DNA of 64,000 bases. Source: Paracoccus sp. N5 (GTDB lineage Bacteria; Pseudomonadota; Alphaproteobacteria; Rhodobacterales; Rhodobacteraceae). The first letter of the stretch is position 1. Each line of letters starts with the position of its first letter. The notes below the pieces were generated by a model. It saw only the letters and a program-made list of their open reading frames with translations. It did not search any database and was not told the origin of the DNA. The position numbers were made by a program, and so were the translations under genes. Below, piece after piece: positions 7,879-15,947 of the stretch. The stretch is taken from the NCBI RefSeq assembly GCF_000371965.1, contig NZ_AQUO01000001.1, positions 2,674,001 through 2,738,000 on the forward strand, given 5' to 3'.

Positions 7879-9177
7879 TCACATGCCCTTGTAGAGCGGG
7901 AATTTCGCGCAAAGCGCCTCGACCTCGGCCTTGACGCGGGCCTCGACCTCGGCATTGCCGGCCTCGCCGTTCGAGGCCAGCCCGTCCACCACCTCGACGA
8001 TCCAGCGCGCGATCTGGCGGAACTCCGCCTCGCCGAAGCCGCGCGTGGTGCCGGCCGGCGCGCCCAGGCGCACGCCCGAGGTCACGAAGGGCTTTTCGGG
8101 GTCGAAGGGCACGCCGTTCTTGTTGCAGGTGATATGCGCCCGACCCAGCGCCGCCTCGGTCGCCTTGCCGGTCACGCCCTTGGGGCGCAGGTCCGCCAGG
8201 CACAGGTGGTTGTCGGTGCCGCCCGAGACGATGTCGATGCCGCCCTTCATCAGCTCGTCGGCCATGGCCTGGGCGTTCTTCACCACCTGGGCCGCGTAAT
8301 CCTTGAAGCCCGGGCGCAGCGCCTCGCCGAAGGCCACCGCCTTGGCGGCGATGACATGCATCAGCGGGCCGCCCTGCAGGCCGGGGAACACCGCCGAGTT
8401 GATCTTCTTGGCGATCTCGGCATCGTTGGTCAGCACCATGCCGCCGCGCGGGCCGCGCAGGGATTTATGCGTCGTCGTGGTCACGACATGGGCATGCGGC
8501 AAGGGCGAGGGATGCTGGCCGCCCGCGACGAGACCGGCGATATGGGCCATGTCGACCATCAGATAGGCCCCGACCTCGTCGGCGATCTTGCGGAACTCGG
8601 CCCAGTCCCAGATGCGGGAATAGGCGGTGCCGCCGGCGACGATCAGCTTGGGCTTGTGCTCATGCGCCTTCTTGCGCACGTCCTCCATGTCCAGAAGCTG
8701 GTCCTGCTGGCGCACGCCGTAGCTGACGACGTTGAACCATTTGCCGGACATATTGACCGGCGAGCCATGCGTCAGGTGGCCGCCCGAATTCAGGTCGAGG
8801 CCCATGAAGGTGTCGCCCGGGCTGAGCAGCGCCAGGAACACGGCCTGGTTCATCTGCGACCCCGAGTTCGGCTGGACATTGGCGAAGCCGCAGCCGAAGA
8901 GCTGCTTGGCGCGCTCGATCGCCAGCTCCTCGACGATGTCGACATATTGGCAGCCGCCGTAATAGCGCTTGCCCGGATAGCCCTCGGCATATTTGTTGGT
9001 CAGGACCGAGCCCTGCGCCTCGAGCACCGCCTTCGAGACGATGTTCTCGGACGCGATCAGCTCGATCTCGTCGCGCTGGCGGCCAAGCTCCTGACGGATC
9101 GCCCCGAAGACCGCAGGGTCGCGGCTGTCGAGTGTTTCGGTGAAAAATCCGGTGTCGGTCATCTGTCCCTCATGCAA
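7879..9177 (-). CDS. glyA: Serine hydroxymethyltransferase
   Basis: A 432-residue PLP enzyme of normal length. It interconverts serine and glycine with transfer of a one-carbon unit to tetrahydrofolate in the cytoplasm. Visible hallmarks include ASENIVS, the YAEGYPGKRYYGGCQYVD substrate loop, and the PLP-lysine motif V-T-T-T-T-H-K-S-L-R-G-P-R-G-G near residue 235. The upstream gap contains the divergent promoters for glyA and nadK. I looked for a SAM- or glycine-type riboswitch in the leader and did not see one. Confidence 0.97.
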   Translation of the reverse strand: MHEGQMTDTGFFTETLDSRDPAVFGAIRQELGRQRDEIELIASENIVSKAVLEAQGSVLTNKYAEGYPGKRYYGGCQYVDIVEELAIERAKQLFGCGFANVQPNSGSQMNQAVFLALLSPGDTFMGLDLNSGGHLTHGSPVNMSGKWFNVVSYGVRQQDQLLDMEDVRKKAHEHKPKLIVAGGTAYSRIWDWAEFRKIADEVGAYLMVDMAHIAGLVAGGQHPSPLPHAHVVTTTTHKSLRGPRGGMVLTNDAEIAKKINSAVFPGLQGGPLMHVIAAKAVAFGEALRPGFKDYAAQVVKNAQAMADELMKGGIDIVSGGTDNHLCLADLRPKGVTGKATEAALGRAHITCNKNGVPFDPEKPFVTSGVRLGAPAGTTRGFGEAEFRQIARWIVEVVDGLASNGEAGNAEVEARVKAEVEALCAKFPLYKGM

Positions 9178-9308
9178 AAAAGACGGCTCGGCCGGGTTCT
9201 AGCGGCTTTTGCCGCGTCCCGCTAGGACGGATGCGACGCGGCTGCGGTAGATTATCCCATATGCCAAAGGGTCTTGCGCCCGCGCCGCCCGGCGCCATGA
9301 TGGCGGCC

Positions 9309-10058
9309 ATGAAGCTGCATTTCATCGCCTCGAGCACCGAAACCGCCGTCACCGCCGCCGAGACGCTGTCCGAGCGCTATGGCCATGTGCCGCTGCGCGA
9401 GGCCGAGGTGATCGTCGCGCTGGGCGGCGACGGGCTGATGCTGTCGGTCATGCACCAGAATCGCGGGCTGCCGGTCTATGGCATGAACCGCGGCACCATC
9501 GGCTTCCTGATGAACAACTATTCGGTCCATGACCTGCCGGCGCGCATCGCCGAGGCCGAGGAGACGGTGATCCACCCGCTGGCGATGACCGCCGGCACCA
9601 CCGACGGGCACGAGCATTGCGCGCTGGCGATCAACGAGGTCAGCATGCTGCGCGCCGGGCCGCAGGCGGCGCGGCTGCAGATCAGCGTGAACGGCACGGT
9701 GCGCATGCCGGAGCTGGTCTGCGACGGGGCGCTGCTGTCGACCCCGGCGGGCTCGACCGCCTATAATTACTCGGCGAACGGGCCGATCCTGCCCCTGGGC
9801 AGCGACGTGCTGGCGCTGACCGCCATCGCCGCCTTCCGGCCCCGGCGCTGGCGCGGCGCCATCCTGCCCAGCGCCGCGACGCTGCGCTTCGACGTGCTGG
9901 AACCCGACAAGCGCCCGGTCATGGCCGATGCCGATTCGCGCGGCGTCGATTCGGTGCTGTGGGTCGAGGTGCGCTCGGAAACCTCGGTCAGCCACCGGCT
10001 GCTGTTCGACCCCGGCCACGGGCTGGAGGAACGGCTGATGCGCGAACAATTCGTTTGA
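9309..10058 (+). CDS. nadK: NAD kinase
   Basis: A 249-residue protein read from ATG 9309 (MKLHFIASSTETAV), which aligns with the usual N-terminus; the longer frame upstream is rich in Ala/Pro and unlikely to be used. The G-G-D-G motif (VALGGDGLMLS) and the G-x-x-G-F-L-M-N NAD site are present, with the second conserved TPAGSTAYNYSANGP segment. It phosphorylates NAD to NADP with ATP in the cytoplasm. It is divergent from glyA and 32 bases upstream of prfC, possibly cotranscribed with it. Confidence 0.95.
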   Translation: MKLHFIASSTETAVTAAETLSERYGHVPLREAEVIVALGGDGLMLSVMHQNRGLPVYGMNRGTIGFLMNNYSVHDLPARIAEAEETVIHPLAMTAGTTDGHEHCALAINEVSMLRAGPQAARLQISVNGTVRMPELVCDGALLSTPAGSTAYNYSANGPILPLGSDVLALTAIAAFRPRRWRGAILPSAATLRFDVLEPDKRPVMADADSRGVDSVLWVEVRSETSVSHRLLFDPGHGLEERLMREQFV

Positions 10059-10090
10059 GGCCGTGACCGGGGCAGGGTAAAGGGCCGGGC

Positions 10091-11686
10091 ATGAGCAACG
10101 CCCCGATCCTGCCCCCCGAAATCGCCCGCCGCCGGACCTTCGCGATCATCTCGCACCCGGACGCCGGCAAGACCACGCTGACCGAGAAGTTCCTGCTGTT
10201 CGGCGGCGCGATCCAGATGGCCGGCCAGGTCCGTGCCAAGGGCGAGGCGCGGCGCACCCGCTCGGACTTCATGAAGATGGAGCAGGATCGCGGCATCTCG
10301 GTCTCGGCCTCGGCCATGAGCTTCGAGTTCGGCGACTATCGCTTCAACCTGGTGGACACGCCCGGCCACAGCGATTTCTCGGAAGATACCTATCGCACGC
10401 TGACCGCCGTGGACGCGGCGATCATGGTCATCGACGGCGCCAAGGGGGTCGAGAGCCAGACCCGCAAGCTGTTCGAGGTTTGCCGGCTGCGCGACCTGCC
10501 GATCCTGACCTTCTGCAACAAGATGGACCGCGAAAGCCGCGACACGTTCGAGATCATCGACGAGATCCAGGAGAACCTGGCCATCGACGTGGCGCCGGTC
10601 AGCTGGCCCATCGGCATGGGCCGCGACTTCATCGGCGCCTATGATCTGCTGCACGACCGGCTGGAGATCATGGACCGCGCCGACCGCAACAAGGTCGCGG
10701 AGACGGTGCAGATCACCGGGCTCGACGACCCCAAGCTGGCCGAGCATGTGCCGGCCGAGCAGTTGGCGAAGCTGCGCGAGGAGCTGGAGATGGCGCGCGA
10801 GCTGCTGCCGGCCTTCGACCGCCAGTCCTTCCTGGAGGGGCATATGACGCCGATCTGGTTCGGCTCGGCGATCAACAGCTTCGGCGTCAAGGAACTGATG
10901 ACCGGCATCGGCGAATTCGGCCCGGCGCCGCAGCCGCAGAACGCCGCCGAGCGCCAGATCTCGCCCGAAGAGCAGGCCGTGACCGGCTTCGTCTTCAAGG
11001 TGCAGGCGAACATGGATCCCAAGCACCGCGACCGGGTGGCCTTCGTGCGGCTGGCCTCGGGACATTTCGAGCGCGGCATGAAGCTGCTGCATGTGCGCTC
11101 GAAGAAGCCGATGGCGGTGTCGAACCCGGTGCTGTTCCTGGCCGCCGACCGCGAACTGGCCGAGGAGGCCTGGGCCGGCGACATCATCGGCATCCCGAAC
11201 CACGGGCAGCTGCGCATCGGCGACGCGCTGACCGAGGGCGAGGCGCTGCGCTTCACCGGCATCCCGAGCTTCGCGCCCGAGCTTTTGCAGACCGTGCGCG
11301 CGGGCGACCCGATGAAGGCCAAGCACCTGGAAAAGGCGCTGATGCAATTCGCCGAGGAAGGCGCGGCCAAGGTCTTCAAGCCGATGATCGGCTCGGGCTT
11401 CATCGTTGGCGTGGTCGGCGCGCTGCAATTCGAGGTGCTAGCGAGCCGGATCGAGATCGAATACGGCCTGCCGGTGCGTTTTGAATCGTCGCAATTCACC
11501 AGCGCGCGCTGGGTGGCCGGGCCCAAGGACAAGGTCGAGGCCTTCGCCCAGGCGAACAAGGGCCATATGGCGCAGGACCATGACGGCGACCTGGTCTATC
11601 TGACCCGGCTGCAATGGGACATCGACCGGGTGGCGCGCGACCATCCCGAGCTGAAGCTGACGGCGACGAAGGAGATGATGGTTTAA
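10091..11686 (+). CDS. prfC: Peptide chain release factor 3
   Basis: A 531-residue translational GTPase. G1 is S-H-P-D-A-G-K-T-T-L-T, switch I has EQDRGISVSASAMSFEF, G3 is DTPGHSDFSEDTYRTL and G4 is NKMDRESRD. RF3 removes RF1/RF2 from the ribosome after termination and assists quality control. Length and the absence of an EF-G domain IV fit RF3 rather than EF-G. Directly after its stop, base composition becomes markedly AT-richer (the GIY-YIG patch). Confidence 0.96.
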   Translation: MSNAPILPPEIARRRTFAIISHPDAGKTTLTEKFLLFGGAIQMAGQVRAKGEARRTRSDFMKMEQDRGISVSASAMSFEFGDYRFNLVDTPGHSDFSEDTYRTLTAVDAAIMVIDGAKGVESQTRKLFEVCRLRDLPILTFCNKMDRESRDTFEIIDEIQENLAIDVAPVSWPIGMGRDFIGAYDLLHDRLEIMDRADRNKVAETVQITGLDDPKLAEHVPAEQLAKLREELEMARELLPAFDRQSFLEGHMTPIWFGSAINSFGVKELMTGIGEFGPAPQPQNAAERQISPEEQAVTGFVFKVQANMDPKHRDRVAFVRLASGHFERGMKLLHVRSKKPMAVSNPVLFLAADRELAEEAWAGDIIGIPNHGQLRIGDALTEGEALRFTGIPSFAPELLQTVRAGDPMKAKHLEKALMQFAEEGAAKVFKPMIGSGFIVGVVGALQFEVLASRIEIEYGLPVRFESSQFTSARWVAGPKDKVEAFAQANKGHMAQDHDGDLVYLTRLQWDIDRVARDHPELKLTATKEMMV

Positions 11687-11742
11687 GGACTGGGGTGCTT
11701 AAGCTCTTGCTGAGCGGTCTCAGATAGCACGATGTTTCCTTC

Positions 11743-12342
11743 GTGAATCTTACGTTATGTTCTTTGCGATATCGGTTATTCTGGAGTGATGCCTTGTTGA
11801 TCAGTGAGCTATGGGATGATCCTGATGATATATCAGGGAATAGTGGTCGAAAATATTATCGGAGAGCAACGATCAGCTGGTCACGCCCTAAAAAGTGGGA
11901 GCCTGACGAAAACGAGTTCGACGTTCCTCCGGGCTGGAGAGGGCATGGAGGAATCTACGCTTTTATCAGATCGCATTGGCGCCAAAGCGAGAGCGTCCGC
12001 CTTGCTTACATCGGCAAAGCTCTAAACTTTAATAAGCGCCTCACAAAAAACCATAATCACTTCGACATAATTCAGCGCCGGGGTGATACTTCTGTGTCCT
12101 GCGGGCGCATATCCTTTGAACGCGTTCAGTCAAACAAGGGATACTATCTAGAGATTGAGGATATCGTGAAGTTTTGCGTTTATAATTGGCTGGAAAATAA
12201 ACAGGGCTTTGAGAGTTTGCCTGGATTTAGAAAAAGTCAGCCACGCGCAATGATGCCTTGGGTAATTGTAAACAAGGGTTTCCGATTCGGGGGGATCATG
12301 CCCCGGCGGATCGTTTATCCGTCTATCGGTGTAGAGTTCTGA
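11743..12342 (+). CDS. GIY-YIG nuclease-like protein
   Basis: A 199-residue protein with a GTG start. The GIY-YIG core is readable: G70-I71-Y72 (GHGGIYAF), Y89-I90-G91 (LAYIGKAL), an arginine eight residues on (R99 in NKRL), a glutamate at E137 and an asparagine at N152. These match the conserved G/Y/R/E/N set of the fold. No other domain is evident, so it is a stand-alone catalytic module rather than a homing endonuclease with a DNA-binding arm. Codon use and AT content differ sharply from the flanking genes, which suggests recent horizontal acquisition. Whether it cuts DNA in defence, repair or mobility is unknown. Confidence 0.65.
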   Translation: MNLTLCSLRYRLFWSDALLISELWDDPDDISGNSGRKYYRRATISWSRPKKWEPDENEFDVPPGWRGHGGIYAFIRSHWRQSESVRLAYIGKALNFNKRLTKNHNHFDIIQRRGDTSVSCGRISFERVQSNKGYYLEIEDIVKFCVYNWLENKQGFESLPGFRKSQPRAMMPWVIVNKGFRFGGIMPRRIVYPSIGVEF

Positions 12343-12500
12343 TCTGCGTGCTGGATGGGCAAAATCTTTTAGAGATTGCTGTGTTTCGCAAAGCCCCGTT
12401 TTTCACTGCACTGCAGAACGTCAAGCTCCCACTTCGCATCCTGACCCTTTTCCCTAGCTACCGACCCTATACAGGTGCCGCAACCCGCCAGCGCGGGGCG

Positions 12501-13310
12501 TTAACCCGTCACCTCATCCGTCCAGACCGTGAACTCGCGCAGTTCATGCGTGCCGAAGCTTGAGATCAGGGCGGCATCCGCGGCATCCCTGCCGTGGCCG
12601 ATGGTGATGCGGCCGATGCGCGGCGCGTTGTTGCGCGGGTCGAAGGTCCACCAGCGACCCGACAGCCAGACATGCATCCAGGCGGCAAAATCCATCGGAT
12701 CGGGGCTTTTCGGCACGCCGATGTCGCCCAGGTGGCCGAAGGCATAGCGCGCCGGGATGTTCAGGCAGCGGCACAGCGCGATGGCCAGATGCGCGAAGTC
12801 GCGGCACACGCCCTTGCGCTCGGCATAGGCGCTGTGGGCGGTGCGGAACTGGTCCGCATCGCCATAGCTGAAGGCCAGATGCGCATGGGCGAAGTCGCAG
12901 ATCGCCTGCACCCGCGCCCAGCCCGGCGCCACCTGGCCGAACAGATCCCAGGCCAGTTCGCCCAAGAGATCGGTCTCGCAATAGCGGCTGGCGGCGAGAT
13001 AGGGCAGCACCGCGTCGGGCAGGGCTTCGACCGGGCTTTCCTCGGCCGCGGGAAACACCGGATCGGGCAGGCCGCTGTCGGCGATCACCGCATCGCTTTC
13101 CAGGGTGAAGCGCCCGCCGGGGGCGGTCAGCCGGGTGCGCAGGTTGCCGAACATGTCGATATGGGTCGCATGCGGCACGGCGGGATCGGTGCGGAACGCC
13201 TCGGGCGCGCGCAGGTCCAGCCGGCGCTCCGGCCGCGCCGTCAACTGCGCGATGAGCGGCAGCGGCGCATCGGATTCCAGCGTGATGCGATAGCCGTAAC
13301 GGATCAGCAT
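12501..13310 (-). CDS. Transglutaminase-like cysteine protease family protein
   Basis: A 269-residue protein from ATG 13308-13310 (MLIRYGYRITLESDAPLPL). The N-terminal half is the bacterial transglutaminase beta-domain. The catalytic triad is visible as the cysteine in K-G-V-C-R-D-F-A-H, the histidine in A-A-W-M-H-V-W and the aspartate in W-T-F-D-P-R. These proteins are putative peptidases or transglutaminases of unknown substrate. It overlaps the upstream OsmC gene by one base (TGATG), so the two are translationally coupled. Confidence 0.85.
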   Translation of the reverse strand: MLIRYGYRITLESDAPLPLIAQLTARPERRLDLRAPEAFRTDPAVPHATHIDMFGNLRTRLTAPGGRFTLESDAVIADSGLPDPVFPAAEESPVEALPDAVLPYLAASRYCETDLLGELAWDLFGQVAPGWARVQAICDFAHAHLAFSYGDADQFRTAHSAYAERKGVCRDFAHLAIALCRCLNIPARYAFGHLGDIGVPKSPDPMDFAAWMHVWLSGRWWTFDPRNNAPRIGRITIGHGRDAADAALISSFGTHELREFTVWTDEVTG

Positions 13311-13732
13311 CAGGCGACCGTCACCTCCAGGGTGATCTCGGCATTCAGCAGCTTGCTGACCGGGCAGCCCTTTTCGGCCTGGCGGGCGGCGTCCTCGATC
13401 ACCGCCCTGTCGCCCTGGCCGGTGATGGTGGTGCTCAGATGCGCGGTCTTGATCGCAAAGCCGTCGCCTTCCTGGTCGAGGCCGATCTTCGAGGTGGTCT
13501 GGATGGTCACATCCGTCACCCCGGCCTCGGCCAGGATCTTGGACAGCGCCATGCTGAAGCAGGCGGCATGGGCGGCGCCGATCAGCTCTTCGGGATTGGT
13601 GCCGGGCTTGCCCTCGAACCGGGTGTTGAAGCCATAGGGCTGGTCCGAAAGCGCGCCCGAGCGGGTCGAGATCACGCCCTTGCCGTCCTTGAGCCCGCCC
13701 TGCCATTTCGCCGAGCCATAGTTCACGATCAT
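13310..13732 (-). CDS. OsmC-family peroxiredoxin
   Basis: A 140-residue protein starting MIVNYGSAKWQGGLKDGKG, the normal OsmC start; the longer frame adds an unlikely 13-residue head. The two redox cysteines are in H-A-A-C-F-S-M-A and K-G-C-P-V-S-K, which define organic hydroperoxide reductases of the OsmC branch. It detoxifies organic peroxides in the cytoplasm, with lipoyl or thiol donors. It is the first gene of a two-gene operon with the transglutaminase-like protein and divergent from the DMT transporter. No EcfG-type element lies in the 107-base upstream gap. Confidence 0.92.
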   Translation of the reverse strand: MIVNYGSAKWQGGLKDGKGVISTRSGALSDQPYGFNTRFEGKPGTNPEELIGAAHAACFSMALSKILAEAGVTDVTIQTTSKIGLDQEGDGFAIKTAHLSTTITGQGDRAVIEDAARQAEKGCPVSKLLNAEITLEVTVA

Positions 13733-13839
13733 GATCCGTCCTCCGGTTTGCTGCGATGGTCGGGGGCACAACGCGCGACGGCTTGCGCGGTTTCACCCGC
13801 CGGCCTATGCCGGCCGGCAAGCAGGGGAAGGGGAGACGC

Positions 13840-14733
13840 ATGCCGCTGCACGAACTGGCGGCGCTGGGTGCGGCCGCCTGCTGGGCCATCACCGGGATCC
13901 TGTCGCAAGCGGCGGCGCAGGCGCTGGGGCCCTTTGGCTTCAACCGGCTGCGCCAGGCCATGGTGGCGGCCATGCTGGCCGCGATCGTGCTGGCGATGGG
14001 GCGCTGGCACGGCATCGACGCGGCCGACCTGTGGCGGCTGTCGCTGTCGGGCATCGTCGGCATCTTTTTGGGCGATACGCTGCTTTACGTGGCGCTGATC
14101 CGGCTGGGTCCGCGCCGCTCGGGTGCGCTGTTCGCCATGAACGCGCCGATGGCGGCGCTGATGGGCTGGCTTGCCCTGGGCGAGGCGCTGTCCCCGGCCG
14201 CCGTGCTGGGCGTGGTGCTGTCCACGCTGGGCGTCGCCATGGCGGTGCTGGGCCGGCCGGGCCGCGCCGGCGGGCATCGTTTCGAGGCGGTCGCGGGCTC
14301 GGTCTGGGTCGGGGCCGGCTTCGGCCTGCTGGCGGCGGCGGGACAGGCGCTGGGGTCGCTGATCGCGCGGCCGGTCATGGCCGGGGGCTTCGACCCCTAT
14401 GTCGCCTCGCTGATCCGGGTGGCGGTCGCGGTCGCCTGCCTGATGCTGCTGATGGCGCTGCCGATCCGCGCCGTGAAGCCGCTGGGCCGGCCTTCGCCGC
14501 GCGTGCTGCTGCTGACGGCGCTGTCGGGGCTGATCGCCATGGTCACCGGCATGACGCTGCTGATGTTCGCGCTGCAGGGCGGCAAGGTCGGCATCGTCTC
14601 GACCCTGTCGGCGCTGTCGCCGGTGCTGATCCTGCCGGTGCTCTGGGCGATGACCGGGGCGCGGCCCTCGGCCACGTCATGGGCGGGGGCGGCGCTGGCG
14701 GTCGCCGGTATGGCGCTGATCTTCCTGCGCTGA
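13840..14733 (+). CDS. EamA-family (DMT) transporter
   Basis: A 297-residue protein starting at ATG 13840 behind GGGGAAGGGGAG. It has ten predicted membrane spans in two EamA repeats (for example HELAALGAAACWAITGILSQ and VGIVSTLSALSPVLILPVLW). The first repeat carries the GDTLLYVALIRLGP turn typical of the family. It is probably an inner-membrane metabolite exporter of unknown substrate. It is only distantly related to the DMT gene at 5326. Confidence 0.85.
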   Translation: MPLHELAALGAAACWAITGILSQAAAQALGPFGFNRLRQAMVAAMLAAIVLAMGRWHGIDAADLWRLSLSGIVGIFLGDTLLYVALIRLGPRRSGALFAMNAPMAALMGWLALGEALSPAAVLGVVLSTLGVAMAVLGRPGRAGGHRFEAVAGSVWVGAGFGLLAAAGQALGSLIARPVMAGGFDPYVASLIRVAVAVACLMLLMALPIRAVKPLGRPSPRVLLLTALSGLIAMVTGMTLLMFALQGGKVGIVSTLSALSPVLILPVLWAMTGARPSATSWAGAALAVAGMALIFLR

Positions 14734-14800
14734 CGGCTTTGTCACTTGCCCGGACGCGCGCGCCGCGCTTGCATGGCGGCGCAGACACAAGGAGAATCCC

Positions 14801-15151
14801 ATGCGTATCATCCCCTTCGCCCTGGCCGCCCTGCTGGCCGCGCCCGCCCTGGCACAGGAGCCGGCGGCGCATGCCGGCCATGACGGCGGCTCGGCTTCGG
14901 ACGCGGCCTATGAGCAGGTCATGGAGAAGATGCATGAAGACATGATGATCGACTACAGCGGCGATGCCGATGTCGATTTCATGCGCGGCATGATCCCGCA
15001 TCACCAGGCCGCCATCGACATGGCCAGGGTGGCGCTGGAGCACGGCAAGGATCCGCAGGTGCGCAAGCTGGCCGAGGAGGTCATCGAGGCCCAGAGCGCC
15101 GAGATCGCGCAGATGCAGGAATGGCTGAAGGCGCAGGACAAGGCGGAATAG
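14801..15151 (+). CDS. DUF305 periplasmic protein
   Basis: A 116-residue protein with a clean Sec signal (MRIIPFALAALLAAPALAQ). The mature part begins His-rich and contains the DUF305 signature D-V-D-F-M-R-G-M-I-P-H-H-Q-A-A-I-D-M-A. This Met/His pattern is thought to bind copper, and relatives often sit in copper-resistance loci. Only one DUF305 unit is present. The start has a strong ribosome binding site (AAGGAGAATCCC). Confidence 0.9.
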   Translation: MRIIPFALAALLAAPALAQEPAAHAGHDGGSASDAAYEQVMEKMHEDMMIDYSGDADVDFMRGMIPHHQAAIDMARVALEHGKDPQVRKLAEEVIEAQSAEIAQMQEWLKAQDKAE

Positions 15152-15202
15152 CCGCGGTTCCGGCCCGGTCGGCGGTGGGGGCTGACTGCCCCCACGCCCC
15201 CG

Positions 15203-15226
15203 TGGGTATTTTCGAAACAGTGAAGG
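15203..15226 (+). repeat. Dispersed intergenic repeat, copy 1
   Basis: Divergent copy of the short element GGGTATTTggaaaacggtgA: here TGGGTATTTTCGAAACAGTGAAGG. It lies between two converging genes, as most copies do. Confidence 0.55.
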
Positions 15227-15251
15227 CGGGGGGCTGCGCGGTCGCGCCCGG

Positions 15252-15686
15252 TCAGGCCTTGAGCGCCGCCCGGACCGCAACGATCCGGGTCGCGGCCTGG
15301 GCGGCCTCGCGGCCCTTCTTCACGAAATGCTCGCGGAAGATGGCGGTGTGATGCTCGGTTTCCTGGTAGTGATGCGGGGTCAGAGACACCGAAAGCACCG
15401 GGACGCCGCTGTCCATGCCGGCGCGCATCAGCCCGTCGACCACGGCCTGGGCGACGAAATCGTGACGATAGATGCCGCCGTCCACCACCAGCGCGGCGCA
15501 GGCCACGGCGCCATAGCGGCCGGTCTGCGCCAGGTCGCGGGCCAGCAGCGGCATCTCGAAGGCGCCGGGGACGTCGAAGACATCGACCTGGTCGCGCGGC
15601 ACGATTTCGCAGAAGCCTTCCAGCGCCTGATCGACGATGTCGGAATGCCAGTTCGCCTTGATGAAGGCATAGCGGGTGTGTGTCAT
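15252..15686 (-). CDS. ribH: 6,7-dimethyl-8-ribityllumazine synthase, type II
   Basis: A 144-residue protein starting MTHTRYAFIKANWHSDIVDQ, with an upstream AAGGAGATC ribosome binding site. Conserved parts are the N-W-H-S substrate site, the VPGAFEMPLLARDL loop and HHYQETEHHTAIFREHFVKKG, which matches the decameric RibH2 form known from Brucella and Mesorhizobium rather than the icosahedral RibH1. It condenses the pyrimidinedione with dihydroxybutanone phosphate in riboflavin synthesis. It stands alone, not in a rib operon, under its own FMN riboswitch. Confidence 0.93.
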   Translation of the reverse strand: MTHTRYAFIKANWHSDIVDQALEGFCEIVPRDQVDVFDVPGAFEMPLLARDLAQTGRYGAVACAALVVDGGIYRHDFVAQAVVDGLMRAGMDSGVPVLSVSLTPHHYQETEHHTAIFREHFVKKGREAAQAATRIVAVRAALKA

Positions 15687-15735
15687 GCGTGATCTCCTTT
15701 CCAAGTGACACGTCACCCAAGGCGATCACATGAGG

Positions 15736-15755
15736 GCCGGCCCTTCGGGGCCGGC
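15736..15755 (-). promoter_or_regulatory. Hairpin between FMN riboswitch and ribH
   Basis: Perfect 8-bp stem GCCGGCCC/GGGCCGGC with a TTCG-type tetraloop, just downstream of the RFN element on the minus strand. No T run follows, so it may act in the expression platform without being a classical intrinsic terminator. Confidence 0.5.
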
Positions 15756-15761
15756 TCGCAC

Positions 15762-15906
15762 GCTCTCTTCCATCCGGACTGTGACCGTCGGCCCAGGAAT
15801 CGCACCTGGTCTGCTGACCCCTGATCCGGCCAGACCAGCCGGGGCAAGGCGCTCGCGGGCTTGCATCGCTGCTTACCGCCGGTGGGGAATTCCGCCCCGC
15901 CCTGAG
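15762..15906 (-). promoter_or_regulatory. FMN riboswitch (RFN element)
   Basis: On the minus strand all RFN landmarks appear in order: AGGGCGGGGCGGAATTCCCC, ACCGGCGGTAAGC, AGCCCGCGAGCG, GTCAGCAGACC..GGTG, GCCGACGGTCACAGTCCGGA and TGGAAGAGA. These are the conserved helices of the FMN-binding aptamer, which represses riboflavin genes when FMN is abundant. It lies about 75 bases upstream of ribH. Confidence 0.95.
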
Positions 15907-15947
15907 AACCCGGCCTTGATGCCAGCACAGCGCGCGCGATGCAAGGG

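Noticed and set aside
9178..9308. A glycine or SAM riboswitch in the glyA leader.
   Set aside because: The 130-base gap contains no recognisable aptamer core on either strand.
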